Shown here one piece after another: positions 1 through 12,200 of a DNA stretch of 64,000 bases (the stretch's first letter is position 1; each line of letters begins with the position of its first letter). The DNA lies in NCBI GenBank assembly GCA_033026295.1, contig CM065183.1, positions 16,819,157-16,883,156 on the forward strand. The letters run 5' to 3'. The notes below the pieces were generated by a model that was not told the origin of the DNA, ran no database searches, and saw only the letters and a program-made list of their open reading frames with translations. The position numbers and the translations under genes were made by a program. The DNA is from Channa striata (lineage: Eukaryota > Chordata > Actinopteri > Anabantiformes > Channidae).

Positions 1-1955
1 GGTTTATGACGTTGTTAGTAGTAGACACTTTGTAAATGTGTTGTTCCTAACATGCTAGCTGCAGGTAGTCGGGGTGGATGCAGTTGGTGGACTTCACCTG
101 ACCTGATCCGCCCCTGGTGTGTGAGAAACGAGGCTGATAAATTAACTTAGCGTGTTGCTTTTGTTGTTGTTGTTGTTGTTGTCATCCTGCACACGCCAAC
201 AAAAAGGCCGTTTTCCACACACGCCACAGTTCCCAGCTCGTTGACAGTGTCATCGGAGGCTGGCATGTGTGTCTGCCAGCTGCATCTGCGAATGTGTTCG
301 GGCTCTGTGCGTTGTTTTAAGGGGCAGTGAGCAACAAAAAGAGATCCGGCTGACACATGCTTGATCATTCCAACTGCTGTGATACTGCAATTCTTCCAAC
401 ATCATTTACAAGCAAGTTTGCCTTCGCTTAACTCTGGAAAAGTCCCAGAACAACATGACACTGTGCGTGTGTGCACAAGCATGCAGAGGAACCAGTACCA
501 TGTATGTGAGCTTTTCCATTGTCTTTGTGAAGGGGACTTACAAGTGGTGTTCAGTAGTTACTCAATCGTGTAGTGTTGAACAGCTCCACGGTAAATTGTC
601 AGTGTTTTAATTTAGGTTGCTCGTATGATTGACAATGGCATAATTGTTTCAAGACCGCTTTAGACAGATTGGGATCTGGGTCACTTTTTAACCAGACTGC
701 CATTGCATTTGTTTGACGTTACATCACTAACTAGGCCGCAGATTGCCATGCAACACTTGGGGCTGGTTAAGCATTCACTAGGTATGACTTCATTGTGATA
801 CACGTGAACCCAGGTACAGATGCTGAATAACACTAATTTGATGGCATTGCCCATTGGCAACTAATAACAAAGGACAACGGGGCCTTTTGTTGCAGGCAGG
901 TTTCACTTGTTATAGCCAGAAAAGATAAGGTGTTACACCATCAAGACCATTAATTACTGCTTTATAATTTTATCTACGAGATGAGACATTTAAAATGTTA
1001 ATTACAGCAGTGCTTCTCCCGCCATGAGCTGTCAACGTAAAAATGCAAATATGGCATTTAAAAACTAATATTCACCTCCTTGCATTAATGTATTTTGTAA
1101 ATGTTGTAATTTTTCAAGCAAAAATGCCAGACATTCTCTGTGAGGATACATGAAAATATGATAATATATAAACATCTTAAATTTAAGAATAATCACCTAA
1201 ACTTCATGGGCCCTGTGAAATTGTGGCAGGCATTTGCACAATTTATGCAAATAATTACGAATGGTTTAATAATTAGCAGATGAATAGATAATAAAGGTAA
1301 CTGCTTGTTCCATTCCCAACCGGCCTTACACAAGTCCACAGGTCTTTTTTATTTGAGAATGGCCAAGTAGAATAAGTAAAAAAGTTGATTAGTTATAGGG
1401 CTGCTAACAATTCAGGAACTGTTAATGCATACTTGATGTGGTTTCCTCCTTTCGCTGTGTGTAAACAATTATTTAGAAAAAACTAACTCCAGCTGAAAAT
1501 AGGTCAGCAGAGCTCTAATTTCAGCAACCATGTATTTTCAAACGTTTTCCATCTTTCATATAAGCCTCTTTTTGCTAAATGTCACATGCATGCACCACTC
1601 ACACATTCCCAGAGTACATTTCCTCAGTAAAAGTGTGTGTAAACCAGAAAGGAAAGTGAACGTGTGGCCGGGTGCGACCTTCCCCTTCATCCCCACCGTC
1701 CTCCCATGTGTGCTGGAATTTCCCGCATGGACTGAGAGGGATCTTGCTCCGTAAATTACATCGCCTTGCATGTCAGAGGAAGCCCTTTTATGGGCATGGA
1801 AGTAGGTGTGGCCAGTGAGCTGGTGGCGGCGGACGGAGGGAGGGGGGGTGGAAATCACAAGACAAGCTGAGACACGGAGAGACTAGATGTGCAGCAAAAA
1901 AGGCCGCTCCGCCAGCGTGAGTTTTTTCTCTGTGTGCAATCCTAGTGCAACAATG
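1..1955. other. Upstream non-coding DNA, no gene seen
   Basis: Open frames here are short, on both strands, and lack splice-flanked coding character or any protein I recognise. The AT-rich middle part (about 950-1500) has no repeat I can name. A short TTG microsatellite lies near the left edge. The stretch is best read as sequence 5' of the mideas promoter; distal regulatory elements cannot be excluded. Confidence 0.5.
160..182. repeat. (TTG)n microsatellite
   Basis: About seven uninterrupted TTG units. It is read as a run of Thr codons in a minus-strand frame, but there is no sign that the frame is coding. Confidence 0.85.
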
Positions 1956-1959
1956 TGCA

Positions 1960-2660
1960 ACAGACAGCGGCGGCATCGTGACCGCGTGTCTGCAGATTAG
2001 CGCTGCGCTCCCGACCGGGAGGGATTCTGGATCCGCGCACAGATCGACCCCCTTTCCCTCTTGACTTTGTCGCGAGGGGGGGCTGCTGGTGGTGGTGGTG
2101 TGAAGGAAAACAAGTGTGTGAGGTCAGCAGTGTAGTATGAGTCAACCTGGGGGATGTGTGCAGTCATCCTCGCAGGTCTGCATTGTGCGGGTCTGGTGCC
2201 GCTCCTGGCCGCGCAGAGCTGCGAGTGTGGCATCCCGCGGACCGAGCTGCCGCTTGTAGCAGCTTTCATGACAGACAGTAAGTATCGGGACAGGCTGGGC
2301 TGGAGCCGCGGCGCCGATCGCGGCGGCGGCGGCGGCGTTGCTGTTGTTGCTACTGCGATCGACCGGACGCAGCGTTGCTGACAAAGTTTTGTTTACCTCG
2401 CGGAGACTCGAGTGGGCGCGCACCGCCCGCCGTCGACCGGACCTCCGTCGGGGTCCCTCGCTCCGTCTGTCGGGTGTCTCCAGCGTGTGTCAGTCAGGGC
2501 AGATTCCCTGCACGGACCGCGTCCGCACGGGCACGATGTGGCGCATGAGGCGCTTTGATCGGCTGAATCGACCCTTTGTGCTTGTTTGTTTGTTCGCTCG
2601 GCCACTGCACTGCACTGTTGGTCCGGTTTGTTGCACGGCATTAATCGCTGGATAATCCTT
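1960..2660 (+). promoter_or_regulatory. mideas: CpG-rich promoter region of mideas
   Basis: G+C and CpG density rise sharply above the flanks, with clusters such as GCGGCGGCGGCGGCGGCG near 2319-2336 and many CGs between 1965 and 2560. No TATA box stands out. A good splice donor (ACA|GTAAGT at 2278) lies inside. The block precedes the first mideas coding exon by about 2 kb on the same strand, so it most likely holds a CpG-island type promoter and a non-coding first exon. The exact transcription start is not visible. Confidence 0.6.
2100..2277 (+). other. mideas: Probable non-coding first exon of mideas (5' UTR)
   Basis: The right edge is set by a consensus donor, GTAAGT at 2278-2283, in the CpG-rich block. 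The left edge is arbitrary because no cap site can be read. It would splice to the strong acceptor TTTTCTCTTTCCAG ending at 4495. No frame across it joins convincingly to the Mideas protein, so it is taken as untranslated. An EST or RNA-seq junction 2277-4496 would settle it. Confidence 0.4.
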
Positions 2661-2714
2661 TCTATGCAACAAAGGAGTTCTCGTAAATAGCGCTGAGCTT
2701 GCTGGCCACAAAGT

Positions 2715-2715
<1 letters not shown>

Positions 2716-2745
<30 letters not shown>
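2716..2745. repeat. (GT)n microsatellite
   Basis: An uninterrupted GT run, the first of three such tracts in about 450 bp of probable mideas intron 1. All can adopt Z-DNA and are likely length-polymorphic. Confidence 0.9.
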
Positions 2746-2749
<4 letters not shown>

Positions 2750-2841
2750 GGGGGTCGTCCAGGAAGAGTCCTGTCGTGGAAGGAGTCAGCATGTTATATT
2801 GTCTGCTGGCCGCCGTCTGCACGTTTGCACACTGCAGGCCG

Positions 2842-2873
2842 CTGTGTGTGTGTGTGTGTGTGCGTGCGTGCGT
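2842..2873. repeat. (TG)n plus (TGCG)n microsatellite
   Basis: A TG run that passes into TGCG units, the second GT-type tract of probable intron 1. Confidence 0.9.
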
Positions 2874-3134
2874 AGCCACACAGGCGGATTTAATTTAGGA
2901 AACTGCGATGGATTAGGGCGGCTAACGTTGCTTGACATTTATTTAAAGCCAAATCAACGTGTGCGTTAGTTTGTGGGGCTGAACCCCGGGCTTGTGTAAG
3001 GCTGCGCCCGTGATGCGTCACGCTGATCCCTCGCCTCATGGACTGTGCGCCTGCTCTCTGCACGGGCATGGTCGCCCTCTGATCAGCGCGTACGCTTCTG
3101 CTCCGGCGCTGGGCCGCTCTGCAAGGAAAATGCC

Positions 3135-3163
<29 letters not shown>
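3135..3163. repeat. (GT)n microsatellite
   Basis: A third GT run in probable intron 1 of mideas. The frames that open across it encode only Val-Cys repeats. Confidence 0.9.
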
Positions 3164-3168
<5 letters not shown>

Positions 3169-4495
3169 GGAGTTGACAACACGGCTAAAGGAATGCGTAA
3201 CATCACATGGCATCGCTGCTGCGCGCACGCAGTTTATTAGCCTCATTAGCCCATAGCGTGGTCAGTCCGGCTGCTCGGCCAGTGGTTCCCCCCGAGCCAG
3301 TGCAGGATCTGAACAGCTGCGGTTGTCTATTTTAGGAAGAGCGTGTTTTTGCTGGGCCGCCAGAGTAAAGGATGATAACTGTCAGTCGATTCCTTGGTTG
3401 TCAGAAATGGCATTTGCCAGTTCCGTCCTTGGTGATTCTTTAATCCACTATTGCACTCATCTTGAGACATAATTTGTATTCTTTTATTTGTTTTTGTAAC
3501 AGGAGCCTTACAGCTGGCTGGTGTTTGATTTATGGACATTCTCACAGCGTGAGTCTGAGTAGTTTTTTGTTTAGATTGACTTGGAAAAAGAGCGATTTGA
3601 TTTTATACAGATGGAGCCAGGATTTATTTTACAAAAACAATCTGGAAATATGAACATCTTGAAATTTAGCAGACTGTAATATGTCAAAATCAGCTCCTGG
3701 CCTTCAGAGACATTCTGTTAATCGCAACAGGTTAAGAAGTTATCGTCTCGATACCCAGCAAGCTATTAAAGCATGCAAGGCCACTTTTGACTTTTTCCTC
3801 TGCTCTTTCTTTTTCCCTCGCATAGATCCGTTCACATCGTGACTCATGCTTGCTCACTTTCTTAGTTGCCCTTCCGCTTTTGAATCTGCAGCCACGGTTC
3901 AAAGGGCATGGGTTCCCTTTTTCACCTCTAATGAGTCACGCAGTTGTAAAAAGACTGGTTTCTAACACATTCAACCTGCCGTCTGTTAGTGGCGTTTGGC
4001 GGGAAAGCATGCTATATTTCTTTTGCACGTCACCTGAGCTGTGAAGGGGGTTTAATAAAGGTGGTAAAGTTGCAAGTGAGCCTCAGTGATAAAGAAATTA
4101 TCAGTGTGTGTTCGCACATCAGCTTTAATGTTGTTGGTCATCATTAAGCTCGGTTCAGCCTCTAAACGTTTCTAGGAACTATTGATTTAGCCGTCTTTCG
4201 GTAATTCTTCATCCAAGGAATCGTGTGTGTGCAGGTCAGATGGTACACGTGTCCGACTCCACACGACCATATCCCTGTGTCATGTGAGCTTGTGAATAAT
4301 GACACAGTTTAGGCCTACGCCTCCCCTTTTCTGTTCTCACACCTGATCCCTTTCAGTAGAAGTCCATTGTTGAAAAGTCAAAGAACAGTTTTTTTTTTTT
4401 TTTTAACATAGCTGAGGTGGGGTAATAATGAGAACCCCTGAGGACCCCTTCAGTCTGATTGCTCAATTGCCTGACCTCTTGTTTTCTCTTTCCAG

Positions 4496-4757
4496 GGTGT
4501 TGCCCATGAATGAGGAGAAACGCAAAGACATTTTGAGATCTGCTCACCCCAGACTGGTGACCTCTGAGGGGGGTCACAGGAACTCCGGAGGTGAGGAGAA
4601 GATTATAGCGGTTGGCCAGACTCCTGCTCACACTGTAGTTTTACAGAGTTATTTCATTGTGGGTACCCCGTGGTTTTTGGATCAATATATCCAGGTAACC
4701 TGGTGAAGCCTTAATAATTGATTTTTTTGGCAAATATTCACCTGGCTTGGCTCATTC
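4496..4757 (+). other. mideas: mideas 5' UTR segment or alternative N-terminal exon
   Basis: A strong acceptor ends at 4495. Two models fit. In the first, this is 5' UTR joined directly to the coding exon. It then carries an upstream ORF (ATG 4506, stop 4704-4706) in the same frame as Mideas. In the second, 4496-4590 is a separate exon. Its donor is GGAG|GTGAGG at 4591, and it splices in matching phase to an acceptor at 4780, adding about 28 residues starting MNEEKRKDILRSAHPRL. The first model is preferred because the residues just after 4758 resemble the start of human MIDEAS as I recall it. Confidence 0.45.
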
Positions 4758-6269
4758 ATGCCCGTCATGAGCGTACCAGCCCAGCAGAAGCCCAGTGCCA
4801 AAAGAACAGGCAAACGCATCACATTTTTCAACGATCCAAGCATGGCAATGAAGGAAACTGCTCAACACCCTGAAGGGTCCTACTATGTCCCGGGTGGAAC
4901 TGGCTCAGATGCCGGGCAGAGCGAAGCTGCAAGTACTGTGACCTCAAATCCAGAGGCCCCTCACATGTACCTTAACTCTGTCATCTTCAGCCCAGATAAG
5001 GGTGACCAGAGCAGGGGTCACTATCAGCAGACCGTTCCGATGAAGTGGGCCCACCAAGAGTCCAGTCAGCAGCAGCCGTCACTGTCCCAGCAGCAGAGAG
5101 TTGTTTCCTGGAATGCCATGCCTGGCTGGGGACAAAACTTTAATTACATTGGAGGGGGTAATGCAACAGACTCAAGAACCCAGAATGCATTTGTGAAATC
5201 CATGCATGAGACATCTGGCTTACAGCCACATCAACAGGCCCCCAGCCGAGTTGCAGAAAAACAGTCTTTGGTGGCCAACCCTGCAGTAGAAGCATATGCA
5301 GTTAAGAGCCGGGGCCTGGATTGGGAGCAGCAGCAGCAGTCCCAGGCCTTTCAGGAGACCTTAAAACCCGGAGCGCTGAACACACAGCAGCACAGCACAT
5401 CCCACCCAGGGGGAAGCTCAGTCTTGCAGTCTTTTCAGATGGCCTTTGGTCAGCCCAAGCAGCATCTGCCCACATACTACCACACGTTCCAAGGCAACAG
5501 GACAACCCTACCTAACCCACCTAACTACACAACACCGGTAAAACCCCCACACCAGTTACAGCAGCTGCATAAGCAAGAGCATATACAACGCCAGCAGCAA
5601 CATCATCACATAATCCAGCAGCAGCACCAACAGCAAGTCATTCAACAGCATGTGCAGCAACAGCTGCAGCAGCAGCAGCAGCAACAACAACAAAAGTTAC
5701 AGCATGAGCAGCAGCAACAAAAGATACAGCAACAACAGCAGCAACAGCTCCAAATTCAGCAGCAAATGCAACATCAGCAGTTGCAACAACAAAACCCTCA
5801 TGTGCTTGACTATTACCCAGCTGCACAAAACGCACACCCTCACCCCCATCCACAGCCTGTGGTGGTACACTCCCAGGAGTCCTCTGCTCCAGCTCCTCCA
5901 AAGATCCAGGAACCAATCATCCAGGACATAACTCCAGAACCCCAACAACCGTCAGATCCACTGCAGCCCCCCCTCCAGTCTGATCCCCTGTCCCAGTCGC
6001 AGCCCCAATCCCAGACTCAGCTTCGCAGATCACGGCGGCTTTCAAAGGAGGGCGGAGTGCCATCCGACAGCCCTTTTGTTACAGTCTCTTCAAATCAGGC
6101 AGCCCCAGGGCTGCAGGGCTCGCAGAACGGGGCCCGAGACACCCAGGCAGCCCCAACAGGCGTAATCCAGAGTACACGCAGGAAACGCAGGGCATCCCAG
6201 GAGGTCAACCTCGAGACCCTGGCTCAGAAGGCCTCTGAAATGGAGTCTTTGCCATCACATATTGTCAAG
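4758..6269 (+). CDS. mideas: mideas large N-terminal exon with polyglutamine region
   Basis: This 1512-nt exon encodes residues 1-504 in phase 0 and ends at AAG|GTAAAT. It is mostly low-complexity Q/S/P/H-rich sequence, typical of flexible co-repressor N-termini. From about 5545 to 5805 nearly every codon is CAG or CAA, with a run of nine Q near residue 305. The 3' end is better conserved: the basic motif RRSRRLSKEGG, then GVIQSTRRKRRASQE followed by NLETLAQKASE, both resembling the human protein. These basic clusters could serve as nuclear localisation signals (inference). The open frame runs 57 codons past the donor, but those residues are a hydrophobic intron read-through. Confidence 0.9.
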
Positions 6270-9200
6270 GTAAATGCTTATTTTAATACGGAGACTGTTA
6301 ATTCTTTGTCTGTCTTGCTTTCTTTCTGTTGTATTTTACTGTTTGCTTTCCTTTTTGTCCACTCTGTTTTTCTTGCTTTTTTGCTCACTCATCTTTTTCT
6401 CAGCTGTTTCCTCGCAAGCAAAAACAACCACAGAAAATAGAAAAGGACAGAATGTTCTCAATTTTGATAATTCAACGCAGTTTAGATATAAACGCGTTGC
6501 TGGATATCAATATCTCAGCAGGAGCTAAGCGCCTATTTTTCTAGCGTTATCCTGGGATTTAGTTGCGGCGGGACTCTTCCTGAACACGAGCAGGAACAAA
6601 CGGCCTAAAGTGACTGCTCGGGAAAACTGTGCCAAAACCGGAGTTGTTTGTGATTAACGTGTTGCTGGAAGATATGCCGAGTGTAATCAACGCCCAAAGA
6701 AGTATACACCACAGAACTCAGCGGCGTAGCTTTGGAAAATCTGTACCCAAATCTGTGGCAAGAAACCTACTTAACATTGTTACTGGCACAGGGTGAATGT
6801 AATGTTAGAAACAGCATCAAGTTTGGCTTTCCAGGGCACACAGAGCGTTTTTAACTTACTAAATAGCCTAAACTCAACAATGCAAAGTCATGTACTTATC
6901 TGTGTTTTCTGTGAATGTCTCGATTGTGCAACACGTCTGTTGCCAAACAGCACTGAGTCAGAACGTCTATAGTTCAGCGGGGCTGTGTTCTGGATGTGCC
7001 TCATACGTAGCCGATCATACAGGCTGCGTTTGGTTTCATGCCTGCTCACCTCCCCCATCCCATCAAAGGAGAGAAACTCCAGACTGGCCTCGCCTGCCCC
7101 CAGAGGGGTGCTGGGTTGCCCTGCCTGCCGTGCTCAGCAGAATAACTCTCCAATGCTTTGGTGTAGGGGCTGGAGTTTTCCAAAAGCAATAATGAGCACA
7201 GGTGAACTTTAGCCACGCTGGTGCATTTCTCTCTCTGACCATGAAGATGTGCAGCGGCAACCGATTGCATCTGTCTTCAGCTGGCCTGTGATGTGGCTGC
7301 TCGGATGACTTTGATGTAGCTCCCTTTAGCTCCCCAAAGCACACAGGCTGCTTCTCATGCCCACTCGCTGCAGTTTCGGCAGAGAAAAATGCAAAGAATG
7401 CATCTGGGAAGGGCTTTTTCTGACGTGCGCAAGATCTGTCACTTGGCAGTACTATATTCAGCGATGCAATTGAACATTGCAGTGTTTCAATAGTATTCAG
7501 CGTTTCAGTTTGGAAGAGCAGCTCATTTCCTGTGTTTGGATTTTACTTGAGTATATCTCAGGCTTGTTTAATCTTATATCTGTTAACACTCCATTTGAGT
7601 ATTGACTTAATTTTCTTTATGTTTTGTGTTTTTACATTGAAGGGAGCAATAAGGTGCTGGGTTCCTCGTTTATTTTATTGATTATAATTCAGCAGCCCGC
7701 CCGGCTGAATTAACAGCCACCCAAGTACTTTTACTTTGAATTTATTGTGCCGTGGTGTTTTCCGGTAGAAAGCTCTGCTGCAATTACTTCAACTCTTTAA
7801 GGGCTGACGTTGTTTTCGGTGTGTTCTATTGTGATATCTACTGGCATACATGCATAGGTTGGTTTTGTTAATCTTGCATTTTTGTCACAAAGTAGATTAA
7901 CTTGTGAGATGCTTTTTCAGGTTTTGCACTGACAACTTGATATCAACAGGATGGAGCTTTCTGATGATGATTTTTAATTATCACAATTTATTTTCCCCTT
8001 TTAAAACGTAAGAAATTAATCGCATGAAAATTACTACTGACAAGTTTTTGTGGAATGCACTATTTGACAGAGCTAATGTGTCAATTCTTGTTTGTCTACC
8101 CTTTTACATGCTTGCATTTTGCAAGCCATGCGTGTGCTCTCGTGAAAGCCAACTATAAACAGCATCGTGACACCTTCCCCACCATCTTTATTAGGAGCCC
8201 CACAGGCCATGGAGTCCCGCTGAATCAGAGGATCTGAATGCCAAGCGCACTCGAGACGACAGCCTCCTTCCACTCGTCATCCCTGTGTCTGTTCCAGTGC
8301 AAAGGCCGGAACCCTCCTCTCCTGATCAGGATGAAGCTGCCCTGGCCAGCAGCTGGCCACACAGGCATTCAAGCCCCCAAGATCTCGGCCGTGCAGACCA
8401 CAAGTTTTCAGTCATTGTCACCCGGAGACGCTCTCGCAGAAACTCTGTTTCAGAAAGCTCGGATCAGGTTGGCACATGTCTTATCCTACTTTATCAGAGT
8501 TTGGAAAACGTCAATTTTTTTTTACTGGTACTTTTTCATATTGTTATAGTGAAATGACAAAAGATAATAATTTAATAATTTGCTGGTGTTTCACTGTCTT
8601 CATCATTCTGTTTTTTGCCCGTCGAAACACCAGATGTTAAATCCTTGCATTTATGCCCAGCCAACATGCTCCCTTCCCCCACAATACTTCAGTGTCTCCC
8701 CTACCCCCATTTCAGTCATCCACCCTTTTCCCCTTTCCCTGTTTCATTTGGAGGGGGTGATTGGGTGAACTCGCTGCCCTGTCCCAGATAAGGCAGATTA
8801 TCAGGGTTTAGCTTTACCATACTGTACATTATGTACTGTTGGGGGTGTATTGTCCTTTCTCTTTATGCAGAAATTTACAAAAATCCAACTATCTGACAAT
8901 GTATGTTTGTTTTTTTACTCTTAACCAGAACGGTGGCACTGAAGGGGAGAAAGATGACGACTGCAAAAAGTCCAAACGGCGTCCACGACCTGAGCCTCTC
9001 TTCATCCCTCCACCTAAACCTGGTTTATTCATTGTCCCGCCTGTTTACTCTAGCATCACTCCCTACCAGAGCCACCTACGCTCCCCTGTACGCCTCGCAG
9101 ACAACCCCCTCGCCATGCCTCCCTACACACCTCCGCCAATCCTCAGCCCTGTTCGCGAGGGCTCGGGTCTGTACTTCTCCACCTTCCTTTCTTCTGCTGC

Positions 9201-12200
9201 CGCCGCAGCTGCTGCAGCCAGCGGCCAGGGCCTGCCGCCCCCTGCAACACCCAAGTCGGCCACACGCAGCCTGTTACGTTCCAGTAAGTTAAAAACAGAC
9301 ATAAGAGTTTCCTACGTTATCCAAAAAGCAGATTTCTACAAATATTCCTGTAAAATATGATAACTAATAACTACTACCACAAAGACCTACTTCAGAACAT
9401 TTTAGTAAGCGTTCTTGCTTTTAACATGCAATTTAGAACTGAGCCTTTTTCATGCTTCTTACTACTGTAAATTAAAGGATAAGTATGAGTGGATTTTGTG
9501 TTGCTGCCCCTTTAGACAGCTGCGACATCACACCACCAGTTCTGTCTGCTATGAGTGAGGCCACTCCAGTCAGCATCGAGCCGTAAGTATTACCCTCTCC
9601 ACATCCCCCTCAAATCATCTTCTGCCAATATGGAAAGTGTGGCTTTGGGGACGCGTGTGTTTTTCACAGGAATTATTATAGGGGTACTCCACAGCATGGC
9701 ATTATCATAGCTGAAGTGGTAGTCCCGCAATCAATTATTCAAATCATAACACTGGATTGAATCACAGCACGTGTTGAAAGAGAGCAGACACGTCTTGAAA
9801 TCCTAAACCCATCGTGTACAGCGGCCTTCCCCTCCGCCACTGTTACCACTGGAATCTTTTGCCCTATCATCCAAAGCTAGCGTAAGTGCCAGCTTTCCCC
9901 TCTGATAGTCTAATTTATCTCCGTAAAAGTGCATCCTGTCCATATTAACTGTGAACTCTGGAGAGCTAATGGCTGAAAATAATCCGAGTAGCTTATGTTA
10001 TAGCATAAGTTGGACATTGATTACAGGGGGCGCTTGTATCTGAAGCTTAGCAAAATGTGGCTTTTATTTTGACATTAAAGGATTTTTGGGGAATAACGCA
10101 TGGTTGCCACGGTAACATCAAGTGCAGTCTACCCTACAATAAACTGTTTGAGCCGCTGCTTCATCAGAAATACTACAGAAAAGAAACTGTTTACAGTGTT
10201 GCAAAATAGACCCATTGTGCAATAGAGAAGTCGCCAATAATAACTGCAAATGTGATCTGTTTGCTTTTACCTTGCTGAGGGCTCACTGTAGCCTCTGTAG
10301 CTGCTCTTCCATTTGGAAAACTTTAAAAAAACCTATTCCCTACCACGACTTGTGACCTTGATTTTTAACAAAACGTCATTTTAAAGTGTTTTTTTGTATA
10401 TGCTTAAGAACAAAACCCTCCTTGTGGTTGAAGACAAGGAGGGTTTTGTTGAACCGCTTTTAATGTGAAGCAGGGTCGGGAAAATCTATTCTGTTTGCAT
10501 TAATAGTAACTATAAGCTCCAATATGCAACTCAAGCCAGCAGCAGGATGAGACATGAAATCAATCCACCGTTTTTTTTGCCCTGCCCTCCCTCTCTGTCC
10601 TCTGCTTTGTACCGCCACACTCCGCACAGCCCTTCAAGTATTAGTCATTATCAAAATGCAACAAATATATCATTCGCTCATTGGTTAACAATGCTCACTC
10701 CAGAACTTGTAGTGAATATTTCTGCATCACAGGCATCAGTAGCACCTCTCCAAATTATGGTACATTTGGGAGCATATTTCTACAAAAAGGTTATAGTGAA
10801 TACAAACAGCTTAAAACACATGTGGCTTTCAGCTCAACATAACCAACAAGCAAGTCAGTGCTTTCTTATAAACACTGCCATCAATCGCTTGAATGTCTAT
10901 GACAATTACAGCGGCTAAGAAGGGGAGTTTTAAGGACTTGGACACTGGGTGTTTGAGCCTTAAACTCTTGTTTTGTAGTTCCATTGACAGTGAAGACAGT
11001 TAATGGGGGTGCATTGTGCAAACTGTTGCCTGACTGGTGCCAGCTGCTCAGCAGTTAGTCAGTGACGAGCCAGTGAGGCCTCCCATAAATCAAACCTTCT
11101 GCTGGATCTGGTGTACTCCCAAACACACAGGAGTCATTGCAGTTCATCTTTAAGCAACCCACCTCCCTGAGGGAGGCTGCCAGAATACACACAGTCAGCT
11201 GGAAATGCGAGGGAGGGAGGGAGGGTGGGGGCATGCTTTAGCACGACTGGGTGTTAATGTAAGACAGCATGATTTTCACAACTGTACAATACCTGAATTC
11301 AGCGCTTTGAGGATTTGCATGCATTGGCTGGATTGTGAGACCATGTTCCTTTTTGCAGGCTAAGGATCCGTTTATTTAGTGCCGTTTAATTTAAGAGGTG
11401 AATGTTTAAAATACACATTTTAATGGCATTTGCATTTTATTATGCTAAGAGCCCAAAAGAGCTTTGTACCAGGATTGTCCTGATACAAAGATTCAAGGAT
11501 TCAGAACAGTACAAGAACTGCAGTGCTCATAGCCTGTTCAGTTCCCGTGATTATTTAAAGATTATGACAGAAAGAGAAATTAGGAAATCAAAATATGATC
11601 CCAGAAATAAAACATGAGCCTTCCGCTTAAAAGAAAATTGATAATCTGCATATAAACATTGCAACAGCAGCAGAAGTCCTAAATGAATTTTGATTAAATT
11701 CTAATTGACAACTCTGTATTCCCAGACGAATAAATATTGGGTCGCGGTACCAAGCTGAAGTCCCAGAGCTGAGGCAGCGGTCAGCTGTCGAGATGGATCA
11801 CCATCGCGCAGAGCTCGTCTGGGCTCCACTAAATGAGCTGGAGGAAAAACCCGACTACCAGAAGAAAGGTAGGAATTGCATCTAATATAAGTCACAATTT
11901 GGTTTGTCAAACAGGTTGCTAATGTAAAAAGTCATTTACTGAAAGTTGCTGCTATCACCAGTAAAGCTGACGTTCTGTTCCTCATAATGCAGATTGTTTT
12001 ATGAAAATGTAGTTTTTCTTTAGAACAAGAACATTCTAGTTTTTATTGAGACTGAAGTCGTTGTTTCCTTGTTTTCAAAATACAGAAGTAGTTTTTTTTA
12101 TGATCATGCTGTTGTAATATGAGGATGTTAGATTTTAATTTTTTAGTTTCAGTGGAAAAGCAGTTTTAGTTTTCCACTGAATATCCTACAGTATAATACG

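Larger units (their letters stand above)
2278..4495 (+). other. mideas: Probable first intron of mideas
   Basis: Bounded by GTAAGT and by a pyrimidine-rich TTTCCAG acceptor. Contents are the three GT microsatellites, the tail of the CpG-rich block and otherwise unremarkable AT-rich DNA with a T-run near 4390-4404. No coding exon is recognised inside. Confidence 0.45.

Noticed and set aside
2490..3246. Frames encoding Val-Cys or Thr-His runs in mideas intron 1
   Set aside because: Produced by GT/CA microsatellites; no coding evidence outside the repeats.
5638..5948. Frames rich in Ala/Val, Leu or Ser/Asn over the mideas Q region
   Set aside because: They are the other reading frames and the opposite strand of the CAG/CAA repeat.
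6270..6440. Extension of the mideas open frame beyond 6269
   Set aside because: The added residues are Leu/Phe/Ser-rich read-through of a pyrimidine-rich intron; homology stops at the AAG|GTAAAT donor and resumes in the 8195 exon.
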